Source of the DNA: Paractinoplanes pyxinae | GTDB lineage: Bacteria; Actinomycetota; Actinomycetes; Mycobacteriales; Micromonosporaceae | Direction: 5' to 3' | NCBI RefSeq assembly: GCF_026626335.1 | Contig: NZ_JAPNTZ010000006.1 | Location: 372,001 to 436,000 of the forward strand | Length of the DNA: 64,000 nucleotides | Shown: in pieces, positions 51,366 to 60,854 of the stretch | How the letters are laid out: each line of letters begins with the position of its first letter | Position numbering within the stretch: the first letter of the stretch is position 1 | Translations under genes and position numbers: made by a program | Notes under the pieces: model-generated | Told to the model about the DNA's origin: nothing | The model's input: the letters and a program-made list of their open reading frames with translations, nothing else | Database searches by the model: none

Positions 51366-51752
51366 ATGCTGACAAGGACGAAGAACATGTGGTGGGGCAT
51401 GGCCGTCGAAGCGCCCGACCCCGCGAAGCTGGCCCGGTTCTACTCCGACCTGATCGGCTGGCCCGTGGTGCACGAGGAGCCGGGCACCACCGTCCTGGCC
51501 ACCACCCCGGACGGGTCGAACTTCGTCGTCTTTCAACAAGCCAACGACTACGTACGGCCGATCTGGCCGCCCGCCGAGGGCAGCCAGCGCCCGATGATGC
51601 ACTTCGACTTCCAAGTCGGCGACTTGGACTCGGCGGTGGCCGAGGCGCAGCAACTCGGCGCCGAACTGGCCGCCGACCAGCCGCAGGCGCACGTCCGGGT
51701 GCTGCTCGACCCGGCCGGCCATCCTTTCTGCCTCGTACGCGATGACGGCTGA
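51366..51752 (+). CDS. VOC-family (glyoxalase/bleomycin-resistance fold) protein
   Basis: The 128-residue protein has two beta-alpha-beta-beta-beta modules: MAVEAPDPAKLARFYSDLIG with WPVVHEEPG, then MHFDFQVGDLDSAVAEAQQLG with DPAGHPFCLVRDD. This is the vicinal-oxygen-chelate fold; the metal site is incomplete, so a binding role is likely. It lies between the second and third tRNA genes on the opposite strand. Confidence 0.88.
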   Translation: MLTRTKNMWWGMAVEAPDPAKLARFYSDLIGWPVVHEEPGTTVLATTPDGSNFVVFQQANDYVRPIWPPAEGSQRPMMHFDFQVGDLDSAVAEAQQLGAELAADQPQAHVRVLLDPAGHPFCLVRDDG

Positions 51753-51917
51753 CTGTTTCCCGTACGCAGTGACGGTTGACGAATCGACCGGAGCGGCGGC
51801 CGCACGTTGCCTGGGTAGCGCAAATATGCCCGGACAGCTAGCCCGGCGGTCGTCTCACCCGCCGCAGCCGGCCCGCGCGCGCCGCCGCTCCCGTCTGGAA
51901 ATGACATTCGAAAAGCA

Positions 51918-51990
51918 CATGGGCGGCAGGATTCGAACCCGCGCCTAACGGATTTGGAAGCCGTCGCTCTACCAGTTGAGCTACGCCCAT
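51918..51990 (-). tRNA. tRNA-Trp-like gene (anticodon CCA)
   Basis: Acceptor ATGGGCG/CGCCCAT pairs perfectly, D-stem GCTC/GAGC, anticodon loop TTCCAAA (anticodon CCA), T-arm GCGGG-TTCGAAT-CCTGC. Discriminator G, the Trp identity base in bacteria. The inner anticodon stem has a C-T mismatch. It lacks secE/nusG next to it, where the normal actinobacterial tRNA-Trp usually sits. CCA end not encoded. 73 nt. Confidence 0.8.
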
Positions 51991-52279
51991 ACGTTGAATT
52001 CGCGCCCCGCGGAGAGGCCGACAGCGCCGGAGCCCGGCGAGGTCAGCGCGCGTCGCAGGCGAGCGGCCGGCGCACGCGTCGTCGCATTCGCCGACGCGTT
52101 CCCGCGGCACTCACACGGAGGTCGGCGCTCATGGCTTCATGCCATCGCATCTTCGATCCCCCTTCGTGTGGCGCTCTCGCGGACACCCCGAACAGTAGGG
52201 CCTGCCCTCCGCGGCGGCAATTGATTTAACGGCCGCCGCCATTGACTTGAAGTTCGGTTGAGGGTGAAGACTCTCCCCT
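51991..52279. other. Gene-free stretch with hairpin and candidate promoter
   Basis: No convincing gene is present; open frames here run through the tRNA. GCGGCGGC (52211-52218) pairs with GCCGCCGC (52232-52239), a terminator-like hairpin with a 13-base loop. TTGACT (52242-52247) just after it is a plausible -35 for the LLM gene at 52280; no good -10 is seen. The 165 bp at 51753-51917 also show nothing. Confidence 0.4.
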
Positions 52280-53173
52280 GTGGAGATCGGGGTCATCCTG
52301 CCGTCGGTGGCGATTCAGCAGCGGGAACACATCAGCCTGCCCGAGGCGGCTCGGCACGCCGAGGAGCTCGGCCTCGACAGCGTCTGGCACGGCGACCACC
52401 TGGCCACCGGCATGCCGTCCCTCGACTGCGCGGTGGCGCTCGCCGCGGCCGCCGCCGGCACCACCCGTATCCGCGTCGGCGCCAGCGTCTTCATCCCGGC
52501 CATCCGCCCGCTGGCCTGGGCCGCCAAACAGATCGCGTCGCTGCAACACGTTTCGCAAGGCCGCCTCATCCTCGGCATCGGCTCCGGTGGCGGCGAGGCC
52601 CAGTGGGCGGCGGCCGGGGTACCGTTCGGCGACCGCGGCCCGCGCACGGACCACGCACTCGAACTGTTGCCGCGCCTGCTCGATGGACAAGAGGTAGCGC
52701 TACCCGACGAGCCAGGCCGGCCGATCGTCCAACTGCTGCCGGCTGTTGCCCGGCCACCGTTCTGGATCGGCAACGCCGCGCTGCGCCGGGCCGCCCGCTA
52801 CGGCGACGCCTGGTTCCCGTCGCTCATCGCCCCGAGCGTCGTCGCCCAGGGAGCGCAACGCCTGGCCGAATGGGCGGCCGGGCATGGCCGAGCCACCCCG
52901 TCCATCACGGTCGGCGCCAGCGGCGCGCTGGGTTCGGCGCCCGGCCTGCCCACCCCGCGCGAACTGGCCGAAAACATAGCCCGCACCTATGGCGCAACAC
53001 TCGACAACGTGCTGGATCTACCCATCACCGGCCCGGCCGCCGAGGTGGCCGACCGCTTCGCCGCGTACGGAAAAGCCGGCGCCACCCACATAGTGATCGG
53101 CCTGACCGGCCCCGGCTGGCGCGACCAATGCGAGGTCCTGGCCGAAAGTCGCGCCCTGCTCGCCCGAAACTGA
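52280..53173 (+). CDS. LLM-class flavin/F420-dependent oxidoreductase
   Basis: The 297-residue TIM-barrel protein begins at GTG 52280 with EIGVILPSVAIQQREHISLP, and shows SVWHGDHLATGMPSLD, RIRVGASVFIPAIRPLAWAAKQIASL and LILGIGSGGGEAQWAA (key GIGSGG), then PPFWIGNAALRRAARYGDAW. It is shorter than many LLM proteins because the insertion regions are small. F420 is the likelier cofactor in this group. Followed by the repeat region. Confidence 0.88.
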   Translation: MEIGVILPSVAIQQREHISLPEAARHAEELGLDSVWHGDHLATGMPSLDCAVALAAAAAGTTRIRVGASVFIPAIRPLAWAAKQIASLQHVSQGRLILGIGSGGGEAQWAAAGVPFGDRGPRTDHALELLPRLLDGQEVALPDEPGRPIVQLLPAVARPPFWIGNAALRRAARYGDAWFPSLIAPSVVAQGAQRLAEWAAGHGRATPSITVGASGALGSAPGLPTPRELAENIARTYGATLDNVLDLPITGPAAEVADRFAAYGKAGATHIVIGLTGPGWRDQCEVLAESRALLARN

Positions 53174-53251
53174 CAGCCGCCGAACAGAGCTCACCGGCCC
53201 ACGACGCCGCCCGCCGCCACTCGCACGCCGCCCGTCGCCCGCCGCCACTCG

Positions 53252-53356
53252 CCTGCCGCCTGCCGCCTGCCGCCTGCCGCCTGCCGCCCGTCGCCCGTCG
53301 CCCGTCGCCCGTCGCCCGTCGCCCGTCGCCCGTCGCCCGTCGCCCGTCGCCCGTCG
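53252..53356. repeat. Heptanucleotide tandem repeats
   Basis: Five copies of CCTGCCG (53252-53286) pass directly into ten perfect copies of CCCGTCG (53287-53356). On the minus strand the second block is (CGACGGG)n, with GGG every 7 bases, matching the G-quadruplex pattern G3N4. The 503-bp interval 53174-53676 contains no gene. Confidence 0.95.
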
Positions 53357-53362
53357 CCAAAT

Positions 53363-53581
53363 CCAACCAACCAGTTGCTTGTGACGGCACACCAGTAAAC
53401 ACCGCCGAAATCAGCGCCGCCGCTTCCAACCAACCAGTTGCTTGTGACGACTCAGCAGCGAACCGCACCGGATTCAGCGCCACCCGCTTCCAACCAACTA
53501 GTTGCTTGTAACGGCACAGCAGCGAACACCACCGGATCCAGCGCCGCCGCTTCCAACCAACCAGTTGCTTGTAACGGCTCT
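53363..53581. repeat. Four copies of a 63-bp repeat with near-palindromic core
   Basis: CCAACCAACCAGTTGCTTGT begins at 53363, 53426, 53490 and 53553 (periods 63, 64, 63), followed each time by related sequence. In the third copy the core is CAACTAGTTG, a perfect palindrome; the others have one change (CAACCAGTTG). Flanking CAA and TTG extend the dyad to about 18 bp, operator-like. No protein or RNA gene is evident. Confidence 0.9.
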
Positions 53582-53676
53582 GCGGTGAGCTCACCGGAGC
53601 GGGCGCTCACGACTCAGTGAGCCGGGCCGGACCGCGGCCGGATGACCCGCCACGGGGACGGGCCATCCGGGTGGGA

Positions 53677-54516
53677 TCAGCGGGCCGGCGTCACCGACCA
53701 GCCGTCGGCGTATTCGATGTGGACGAGGCGGATCTCTTCGTGCCAGGCATGGGGCACTGGTTCGGTTCGGAGGATTACCGGGCGGTCGACGAGCACGCAT
53801 CGGTGTTCGCCGGGCCACCACCAACCCGCCGAGCGGGTGAGCGCCGACCATTCGGCGAACTCGCGTTCGCGTCGCAGGTGGGGCTGGACCGTCCGGCGGA
53901 TGGCGTCGACGTGCGCGAGCCACGCCGCGTCCTGCTGCCCGTACCAGCCGACCGGCACCGGGCCGGCGGCGTGCGCCAGCGCGGATCGGACGGGCAAGTA
54001 GATCCCGGCCAGACTTCGGAACAGCGCATTCCGTACGCCCTGAATGAGCATTTCGTGGAACGGCAACCCCGAGTCGAGGGCCTGGCCGGGCGGCAGAACC
54101 GGCCACGCCTCACCTTTGCGGCGCTTCATCGGCGTACGGTCCCGGGGTGGCTCGGTGAATTCGGCCTCGAGCGCCGAACGCAACTGGGACAGGCCGGCCG
54201 CAATGTCCCCGGCCAGCGGGAAACGGCCGGGTGGCCGCCGGTCGCCCAGCCACGAGCGCAGATCGTCGTGGGTGGGCAGGCCTTCGAGGTACGGGATGGC
54301 CGCGCGGGGCGACGGAACGCGGATGAACTCCGGCCGCGGACGGCCGTGACGCGCGTACAGGGAAGCAATTATCTCTTCCGAGACGGTGTGGTCGGCCGGC
54401 TTGGTGGAGACGCCCACCTCGAGCCATTCGCGGCGTGTTTCGACCGCCCGATCCCACAATTCTTGACGGAGCGCGGCCTGTCGCCGCGCGGGCGCGATCA
54501 AAGCGCGAGGGCGCAC
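53677..54516 (-). CDS. Uncharacterised protein (DUF6745-like, tentative)
   Basis: The 279-residue protein starts at GTG 54516 with GGAAGG upstream. The N-terminal part has TRREWLEVGVSTKPADHTV and SLYARHGRPRPEFIRVPSPRAA; the C-terminal part has GWWWPGEHRCVLVDRPV and RLVHIEYADGW. The pattern of Trp-rich and RPV segments recalls DUF6745 proteins of actinobacteria, but I cannot confirm it. No catalytic motif or membrane segment is seen. It follows the TAXI gene by 62 bp, separated by a long hairpin. Confidence 0.65.
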   Translation of the reverse strand: MRPRALIAPARRQAALRQELWDRAVETRREWLEVGVSTKPADHTVSEEIIASLYARHGRPRPEFIRVPSPRAAIPYLEGLPTHDDLRSWLGDRRPPGRFPLAGDIAAGLSQLRSALEAEFTEPPRDRTPMKRRKGEAWPVLPPGQALDSGLPFHEMLIQGVRNALFRSLAGIYLPVRSALAHAAGPVPVGWYGQQDAAWLAHVDAIRRTVQPHLRREREFAEWSALTRSAGWWWPGEHRCVLVDRPVILRTEPVPHAWHEEIRLVHIEYADGWSVTPAR

Positions 54517-54521
54517 GCGCC

Positions 54522-54560
54522 CTTCCGAGAGAAGGTCATGAGATCAGCTTCTCTCGGAAG
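54522..54560 (-). terminator. Perfect 13-bp hairpin after the TRAP operon, covering the next ribosome binding site
   Basis: CTTCCGAGAGAAG (54522-54534) and CTTCTCTCGGAAG (54548-54560) pair perfectly around a 13-base loop. It begins 19 bp after the TAXI stop (54579). The 3' arm contains most of the GGAAGG that serves the next gene, whose GTG is at 54516, so the hairpin can terminate transcription or hide that ribosome binding site. Confidence 0.7.
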
Positions 54561-54578
54561 AAACGGCCTGTCCAGCGA

Positions 54579-55583
54579 TTATTTGGGTGCGCCGAGATCG
54601 TCGAGGGCCTTCACCGAGCCGCGGTGAAGCGGCACCGGGTCGGTCTTGCGGGCCTGGTCGAGGCTGATCTCTTTGGCGGCGGCGTTGGCCTGTTCGAGCT
54701 GCGGCTTGCGGTCGAACAGGGTCTTGGTGAGTACGCAGGCGACGTTCGCGTCGAGGTCGTCCTTCACCAGCAGCAGGTTGGGCACGACGATCGTCGGGGT
54801 GTCGCCGGCCAGCTTGTACGTTGCGGCCGGGATGCTCCCGGTCTCGTACACCGGATTGATCTTCTGCAGTTCGGGCAGCAGCGGCGTGATGTCGAGGAAC
54901 TCGACCTGACCGCCGGAGGTCGTGAGCAGGTCGGTGATGCCGGGCGTGGGCAGGCCGCCCGACCAGAAGAGCGCGTCGATCGAGCCCTCCTTCATGCCGT
55001 CGACGGTCTTGGTCAGGTCGAGCTTCTGGGCGCTGATGTCCTTGGCCGGGTCGAGGCCGGCCGCCGTGAGCAGGCGGTTGGCGATGACCTCGGTGCCGGA
55101 CTTGGGTGACCCGGTCGAGACGCGCTTGCCCTTCATGCCGGCCACGTCCTTGATGCCGGCCGCCTTGCGCACAATCACCTGGGTGTAGTTGGTGTGGATC
55201 CGGGCCAGCGCGGCGATCGGCTGTTTGCTGTCGAAGCTGCCCGTGCCGTTGATCGCGTCGGCCGCCGTGTCGGCCAGCGAGAACGCGACGCCGTAGCTGC
55301 CCGCGACCAGTTGCTGAATGTTCTGGACCGAGGCGCCCGTCTCCGACGCCGTCGCTTTGACGTTGCCGCCGGTGGCGCCAATCTGTTCCGCGTACGCGTT
55401 TCCGAGAGCGAAGTAGACGCCGGTCGCATTGCCGGTCGCGATCCCGAGCCGCGTCTCGTTGGCCACAGTGCACGTCACCTCCCCGCCGGCGTCGGTCGAG
55501 GCGGCGTCCTGCCGTCCGCCGCAGGCCGCCGACGCCCCGGTGAGGACGAGAGCGATCCCGGCCGCCATAACCATGCGCTTCAT
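54579..55583 (-). CDS. TAXI-family TRAP transporter solute-binding lipoprotein
   Basis: The 334-residue product has a lipoprotein signal (hydrophobic 5-18, lipobox GASAAC with Cys21). The mature domain fits TAXI proteins: LGIATGNATGVYFALGNAYA, ASVQNIQQLVAGSYGVAFS, AALARIHTNYTQVIVRK, KGKRVSTGSPKSGTEVIANRLL. It captures an organic acid outside the cell for the fused permease. The ATG lies one base after the permease stop. Confidence 0.9.
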   Translation of the reverse strand: MKRMVMAAGIALVLTGASAACGGRQDAASTDAGGEVTCTVANETRLGIATGNATGVYFALGNAYAEQIGATGGNVKATASETGASVQNIQQLVAGSYGVAFSLADTAADAINGTGSFDSKQPIAALARIHTNYTQVIVRKAAGIKDVAGMKGKRVSTGSPKSGTEVIANRLLTAAGLDPAKDISAQKLDLTKTVDGMKEGSIDALFWSGGLPTPGITDLLTTSGGQVEFLDITPLLPELQKINPVYETGSIPAATYKLAGDTPTIVVPNLLLVKDDLDANVACVLTKTLFDRKPQLEQANAAAKEISLDQARKTDPVPLHRGSVKALDDLGAPK

Positions 55584-55584
55584 A

Positions 55585-58386
55585 TCAACCCCGTTCTTCG
55601 GTGTGCGTGGTGTCGAGCCCGCCCTCACTCAGACGCGAAGCGGACGGCGAACCCGGTGCCGGCGAGCCATCGCGCCCCTCACCGGGCAAAGCAGAAGACC
55701 GATCGGGTGGCGACTCGCTGAGCGCCTCACGTAGAGCCGGAGGTGGGGCGCCGGCGGAACCGGGCTGCCCCGCCCCCGAACCGGCAGTAGTGGAACCCGC
55801 ATTTCCCGGACCAGCAGTCGACGGACCAGCGGCACTAGGTGCGGCGGTCCCCAGACGAGCGGCGCTGGGAGCGGCCGCCCCCGGACGAGCGGCGCTGGGA
55901 ACGGCGGCCGCCGGACCAGCACCCGACGAACCAGCGGCACTCGGAGCGGCGATCCCCGGATCAACAGCCGACGAACCAGCGGCACCAGGAGCGGCGGTCC
56001 CGGGATCGGCAGCGGGCGGCGACGAAGAGGCCGAAGCGGCGATGACCGGAGCCGGCTCGGCGGCCAGGAGAACGGCAGGCGACTCGTCACCCGGCGGCTT
56101 CCCCGCAGCTGATGGCGTTGCCGCCGGCGCGGATGGCTGGGTCGCGGCCGAAGAGCCGGTGGGCGGCCGACCCGCACCCGAAGGGTCGGTGGGCGCCCGG
56201 CCCGCACCTGAAGGGTCGGCGGGCGGCCGGTCCGCGCCCGAAGGGTCGGTGGATGGCCGGTCCGCGCCCGAAGGGTCGGTGGACGGCCGGTCCGCGGCCG
56301 AAAGGTCGGTGGGCGGCTGGCCTGCGCCGGAAGGGTCGGTGGGCGAAGTGCCCGCGGCCGTAGGGGCGGTGGGTGGGGCGAGCGGTTGGTCTGAGGTCGC
56401 GGCCGGACGACGGCGGCAGTCGACGGCGGCCCAGCCGACGGACACGGTGAGCAGGGCGACGCCGATGGCGATGGTCAGCGGCTCTAGGTAGAGCAGGAGC
56501 AGGCCGGCGATCGCGGCCAGCAGGCGGCTTGGGGTGCCGGCCCGGCCGACGCCCAGCACCCAGCCGCCGGTGGCGACCGCCAGTGCGGCCACTCCGACCA
56601 GCGCGGCGGCGGTGGCCCACACGATGTCGAGGAAAGGGCCGCGGGCCAGCAGGTAGGAACCGGCCGGGGTCAGCACGAATGCGATGGGCGCCAGGAAGGC
56701 GGGCAGCGCATACTTCAGGGCCTGCCACATCGTTGGAATCGTGCGGCCGCCGGTGATTGCGCTTGCGCCGACGGCGGCCAGGGCTGTGGGTGGTGTGACC
56801 TCGGAGAGCACTGAGTAGTAGAAGACGAACATGGCCGCGGCGGGCGCGGGCACTCCGAGGGCCAGCAGCGCCGGCCCGATGATGACCCAGCCGATGATGA
56901 AGCTGGCCGTGACCGGCACCGCCAGGCCGAGGATGGCCAGCGCGACCGCGGCCAGGATCACCGTCAGCGCCAGCACGGCCGTCGGGTTCGAGGTGACCGC
57001 CTGCGCCCCGCGCACCAGCAGCGACGCCAGCTGGGCGCCCAGCCCGGTCTTGGTGGTCGTGGCGGTGATGATGCCGGCGGCGGCGCACACCGCGACCACC
57101 GGCAGCACGCTGCGGACGCCGGCGCTGAGCGCGGTGAACACCCGTTGCGGGGTCAGCCAGGACCGCCGGTCGAGGAACGAGAGCGCGAAGGCCAGCAGGG
57201 TGGCGTAGACGACGGCCCGGGTCGCGCTCTGGCCCAGCGCCAGCAGCACCACGATCAGCACGAGCGACGAGAAGTGGTAGCCGAACCGGCCCAGCAGCCG
57301 CAGGGTGCTGACCGGCGGCGCCTCCAGCCCGCGGACCCGGAAGCGCCGCACGTCGATCTCGACGGCGAGCAGGATGCCCAGGTAGTACAGGACGGTCGGG
57401 ATCATCGCCCAGCCCAGGACGGTCAGGTACGAGACGTCGAGGTATTCGGCGACGATGAACGCGGCCGCGCCCAGGGTGGGCGGCGACAGGATCGCGCCGA
57501 CGCCGGCCGCGGCCAGCATGCCGCCCGCCTGTTCGGCCGGGTAGCCCGCGCGGCGCAGCATGGGCCAGGTGACGGCGCCGACGCTGACCGCGGTGGCCGT
57601 GCCCGAGCCCGAGACGGTGCCCAGCAGGAAGCCGGCCGCGACCGCCGTACGCCCGGCCGCGCTGCGTGACTTGCGGAACGCCGCCACCGACAGGTCGACG
57701 AAGAAGCGGCTGGCGCCGGAGAGGTCGAGCACGGCGCCGTAGATCGTGAACAGCACGATGTACGTGGCCGCGACGTCCAGCGGGGTGCCGTAGAACCCGC
57801 TGCCCGAGTTGTAGAGCGCGTCGACGATCTGCGAGAAGTCCAGCCCGGCGTGGGCGATCGGCCAGCTCTGCGGAAGGAGGCCGCCGTAGTACCCGTACGC
57901 CAGGAAAGCGAGACAGACGATCGGAAGCGCCAGCCCGGTCGTCCGCCGGCAGGCCTCGACGACCAGCACCAGCAGCACGGCCCCGAAGGCGATGTCGGCC
58001 GGTTCGAGCAGGCCTTGACGGTCGAGGAAGCCGTCGTAGCCGCCACCGAGCGGGCTGACCGGGTAGAGGCAGACGACCAGGGCGGCCACCGCGAGCACCC
58101 AGTCGAGCACGGTCGGGCGGTTGCGGTTCTCGGTCTTGAAGAGGCGCGAGCGGTAGGCCAGGAAGACCAGCGGGAGCGTGCCGGCCAGGAAGATGATCAG
58201 GTAGAACTGGCTGCCCCGGGCGAGCGGGCGGAACACCTGCCACAGCACCAGCAGGGCGACCGCGAACGCGACGACGGCCACCGCCAGCCCGATGCGGCCC
58301 TTGAGCTCGCGGGCGGGCAGCTCCTCGTCGTCGTACTGCAGGGCGTCCATGGTGGACAGACGCCCCATGGATCGATCATCGCCCAT
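55585..58386 (-). CDS. Fused TRAP transporter permease (DctQM type) with long disordered tail
   Basis: The 933-residue protein has a TAXI-type fused permease (about 30-655, some 16-18 helices; FLLGTVSGSGTATAVSVGAVTWP and VFYYSVLSEVTPPTALAAVGASA are conserved transport segments). From about residue 660 the helices stop and a 270-residue tail of Pro, Ala, Ser, Thr, Gly and Asp follows, including about six 10-residue DPSGADRPST-like repeats. Such a tail is not usual for the family. ATG 58386 was chosen; ATGs at 58368 and 58350 are possible. The frame upstream to 59208 is a shadow of the divergent gene. Confidence 0.87.
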   Translation of the reverse strand: MGDDRSMGRLSTMDALQYDDEELPARELKGRIGLAVAVVAFAVALLVLWQVFRPLARGSQFYLIIFLAGTLPLVFLAYRSRLFKTENRNRPTVLDWVLAVAALVVCLYPVSPLGGGYDGFLDRQGLLEPADIAFGAVLLVLVVEACRRTTGLALPIVCLAFLAYGYYGGLLPQSWPIAHAGLDFSQIVDALYNSGSGFYGTPLDVAATYIVLFTIYGAVLDLSGASRFFVDLSVAAFRKSRSAAGRTAVAAGFLLGTVSGSGTATAVSVGAVTWPMLRRAGYPAEQAGGMLAAAGVGAILSPPTLGAAAFIVAEYLDVSYLTVLGWAMIPTVLYYLGILLAVEIDVRRFRVRGLEAPPVSTLRLLGRFGYHFSSLVLIVVLLALGQSATRAVVYATLLAFALSFLDRRSWLTPQRVFTALSAGVRSVLPVVAVCAAAGIITATTTKTGLGAQLASLLVRGAQAVTSNPTAVLALTVILAAVALAILGLAVPVTASFIIGWVIIGPALLALGVPAPAAAMFVFYYSVLSEVTPPTALAAVGASAITGGRTIPTMWQALKYALPAFLAPIAFVLTPAGSYLLARGPFLDIVWATAAALVGVAALAVATGGWVLGVGRAGTPSRLLAAIAGLLLLYLEPLTIAIGVALLTVSVGWAAVDCRRRPAATSDQPLAPPTAPTAAGTSPTDPSGAGQPPTDLSAADRPSTDPSGADRPSTDPSGADRPPADPSGAGRAPTDPSGAGRPPTGSSAATQPSAPAATPSAAGKPPGDESPAVLLAAEPAPVIAASASSSPPAADPGTAAPGAAGSSAVDPGIAAPSAAGSSGAGPAAAVPSAARPGAAAPSAARLGTAAPSAAGPSTAGPGNAGSTTAGSGAGQPGSAGAPPPALREALSESPPDRSSALPGEGRDGSPAPGSPSASRLSEGGLDTTHTEERG
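56150..56350. repeat. 30-bp tandem repeats in the permease tail
   Basis: The block GAAGGGTCGG recurs at 56180, 56210, 56240, 56270, 56300 (one change) and 56330, an exact 30-bp period. Units encode ten residues on the minus strand (DPSGADRPST and variants). Confidence 0.92.
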
Positions 58387-58509
58387 GAAACGGACAGTAC
58401 TAGGTTGTGTCGCACTTGGTAACCGCAACCGGCCCGCAACCGGACGATCACCGCGACTGCACCCGGGGAACGGCGTAATGGACCCCTGACCGTCGGCGGA
58501 GGGGGCCGT

Positions 58510-59160
58510 ATGACCGTGCAGGTGCAAGCGTTGCCGAAGCAGCGCCTCGAGGGATTTGCCCGCGACTTCGCGCTGCTGCGCCGGCGCCGCATGCTGAGCC
58601 TGGATCACGGGGTGACGGTGGCCGCGCTGGCCGGCGGGCGCACCGACGACCTCTCGCGCTCGGGACTCGTACGCCGGGACCTGCGACGCAGCTTCGGCAA
58701 GGCGACCGGAGTGGCGCGCGGCGTGCCCCTGACCGTCCGGCTGCGCCTGGTCAGCGCGAACTCGGGCCGCCCGCTGGCCGGTCACGCGCTCTACCTGTGG
58801 CACGCCGACCGCGACGGCGCGTACTCGCTGCACTCCCCCGGCCTGGAGGAGCGCAACTACCTGCGCGGCGTCCAGTTCACCGACGAGAGCGGCTGGACCA
58901 CCTTTTCGACGATCTTCCCCGGCGCCCACGACGGCCGGTGGCCTCACCTGCACGTCGAGGCCGTTCCGGGCGCGACCACCCAGGTGGCCCTGCCCGGGGA
59001 TGCCTGCGCCACGGCGTACGGCACGCTTGGATACGAACAGAGCGCGACCCACCTCGCCCTGGCCACGCCGGTGACCGAGGACGGCGGCGAGCTGACCATG
59101 GCCACCGTCACGGGTGATCTTGGCCGTGGCCTCGTGGCGACCAGGACCATTAGCATCTGA
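58510..59160 (+). CDS. Intradiol ring-cleavage dioxygenase-like protein
   Basis: The 216-residue protein follows the extracellular-type intradiol dioxygenase pattern: GHALYLWHADRDGAYS, NYLRGVQFTDESGWTTFSTIFPG and RWPHLHVE with ligands His146 and His148. Where the family has an iron-binding Tyr after FPG (FPGxYxGR), this protein has His140 (FPGAHDGR), so the iron site may be altered. No signal peptide is apparent. GGAGG lies 8 bases before the ATG. First gene of an operon with an AMP-forming ligase, divergent from the TRAP transporter. Confidence 0.82.
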   Translation: MTVQVQALPKQRLEGFARDFALLRRRRMLSLDHGVTVAALAGGRTDDLSRSGLVRRDLRRSFGKATGVARGVPLTVRLRLVSANSGRPLAGHALYLWHADRDGAYSLHSPGLEERNYLRGVQFTDESGWTTFSTIFPGAHDGRWPHLHVEAVPGATTQVALPGDACATAYGTLGYEQSATHLALATPVTEDGGELTMATVTGDLGRGLVATRTISI

Positions 59161-59174
59161 GCGAGGAGGCTCAG

Positions 59175-60845
<1,671 letters not shown>

Positions 60846-60854
60846 ATTGGCGCG

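Noticed and set aside
51838..52110. Minus-strand frame containing GVAQLVERRLPNPLGAGSNP
   Set aside because: This is the translation of the tRNA-Trp gene, not a protein.
53252..53581. CRISPR array
   Set aside because: The 63-bp units are related along their whole length with no unique spacers, and no cas gene is present.
53025..53594. Minus-strand frame with repeated YKQLVGWKR and SQATGWL
   Set aside because: It only reflects the 63-bp and 7-bp repeats, changes frame between copies, and lies mostly over the LLM gene.
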